Below are positions 6,226 to 6,233 of a stretch of 6,233 nucleotides of DNA, one piece after another (the first letter of the stretch is position 1; every line of letters starts with the position of its first letter). This stretch comes from Planctomycetota bacterium (lineage in GTDB: Bacteria; Planctomycetota; Planctomycetia; Isosphaerales; Isosphaeraceae): positions 1 to 6,233 of the forward strand of contig JAKBCQ010000183.1 in assembly GCA_021807585.1 (NCBI GenBank), given 5' to 3'. The notes beneath the pieces are model-generated. The model did not search any database. It had not been told where the DNA came from and worked only from the letters and a program-made list of their open reading frames with translations. The translations under genes and the position numbers were made by a program.

Positions 6226-6233
6226 GACGCGGC

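Noticed and set aside
1..6233. Mobile element, CRISPR array, tRNA or defence island
   Set aside because: No transposase or integrase motif, no terminal inverted repeats with target duplications, no regularly spaced direct repeats and no tRNA-like cloverleaf were seen.

Overview
The window looks like chromosomal DNA from a planctomycete, possibly of the Isosphaeraceae type. The main evidence is the last gene, a DUF1559 protein with the prepilin-like N-terminus and H-X9-DG C-terminal motif that is hugely expanded in Planctomycetota. GC-rich coding sequence with G/C-ending codons and an abundance of CGATCG-type words fits, but the genus cannot be fixed from sequence reading alone. All convincing genes are on the + strand.

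Region 1 (61-1751) encodes a two-TM, coiled-coil, DUF6599-like protein. In this sequence it is split into two overlapping frames, 61-471 and 468-1751. The split falls inside a coiled coil whose heptad pattern continues perfectly across a -1 frame change at about base 453. The simplest reading is one ~563-residue gene carrying a one-base deletion (real or a sequence error), rather than two independent genes. Region 2 (1752-1844) is a short AT-rich intergenic stretch with two overlapping palindromes and an 18-codon ORF that ends in an ATGA overlap with the next start.

Region 3 (1845-4601) encodes a 918-residue membrane protein of the fused transporter-like/spermidine-synthase-like family. It has two homologous membrane halves joined by an odd AT-rich, Asn/Ser-rich linker, then a Rossmann methyltransferase/aminopropyltransferase-like domain with altered catalytic motifs, then a weak TPR-like tail. 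Region 4 (4602-5151) is 550 bases without a convincing gene. It holds a hairpin just after the stop codon, a 12-bp palindrome, an inverted repeat and a small hairpin/palindrome group before the next gene. Region 5 (5152-6225) is the complete DUF1559 gene.

The genes do not form an obvious pathway. The first two frames act as one unit, the fused synthase-like gene may or may not be read from the same transcript, and the DUF1559 gene is probably independent. I see no mobile element, CRISPR array, tRNA or rRNA. The points most worth following up are the frame break, the altered active site of the synthase-like domain, and the AT-rich linker.
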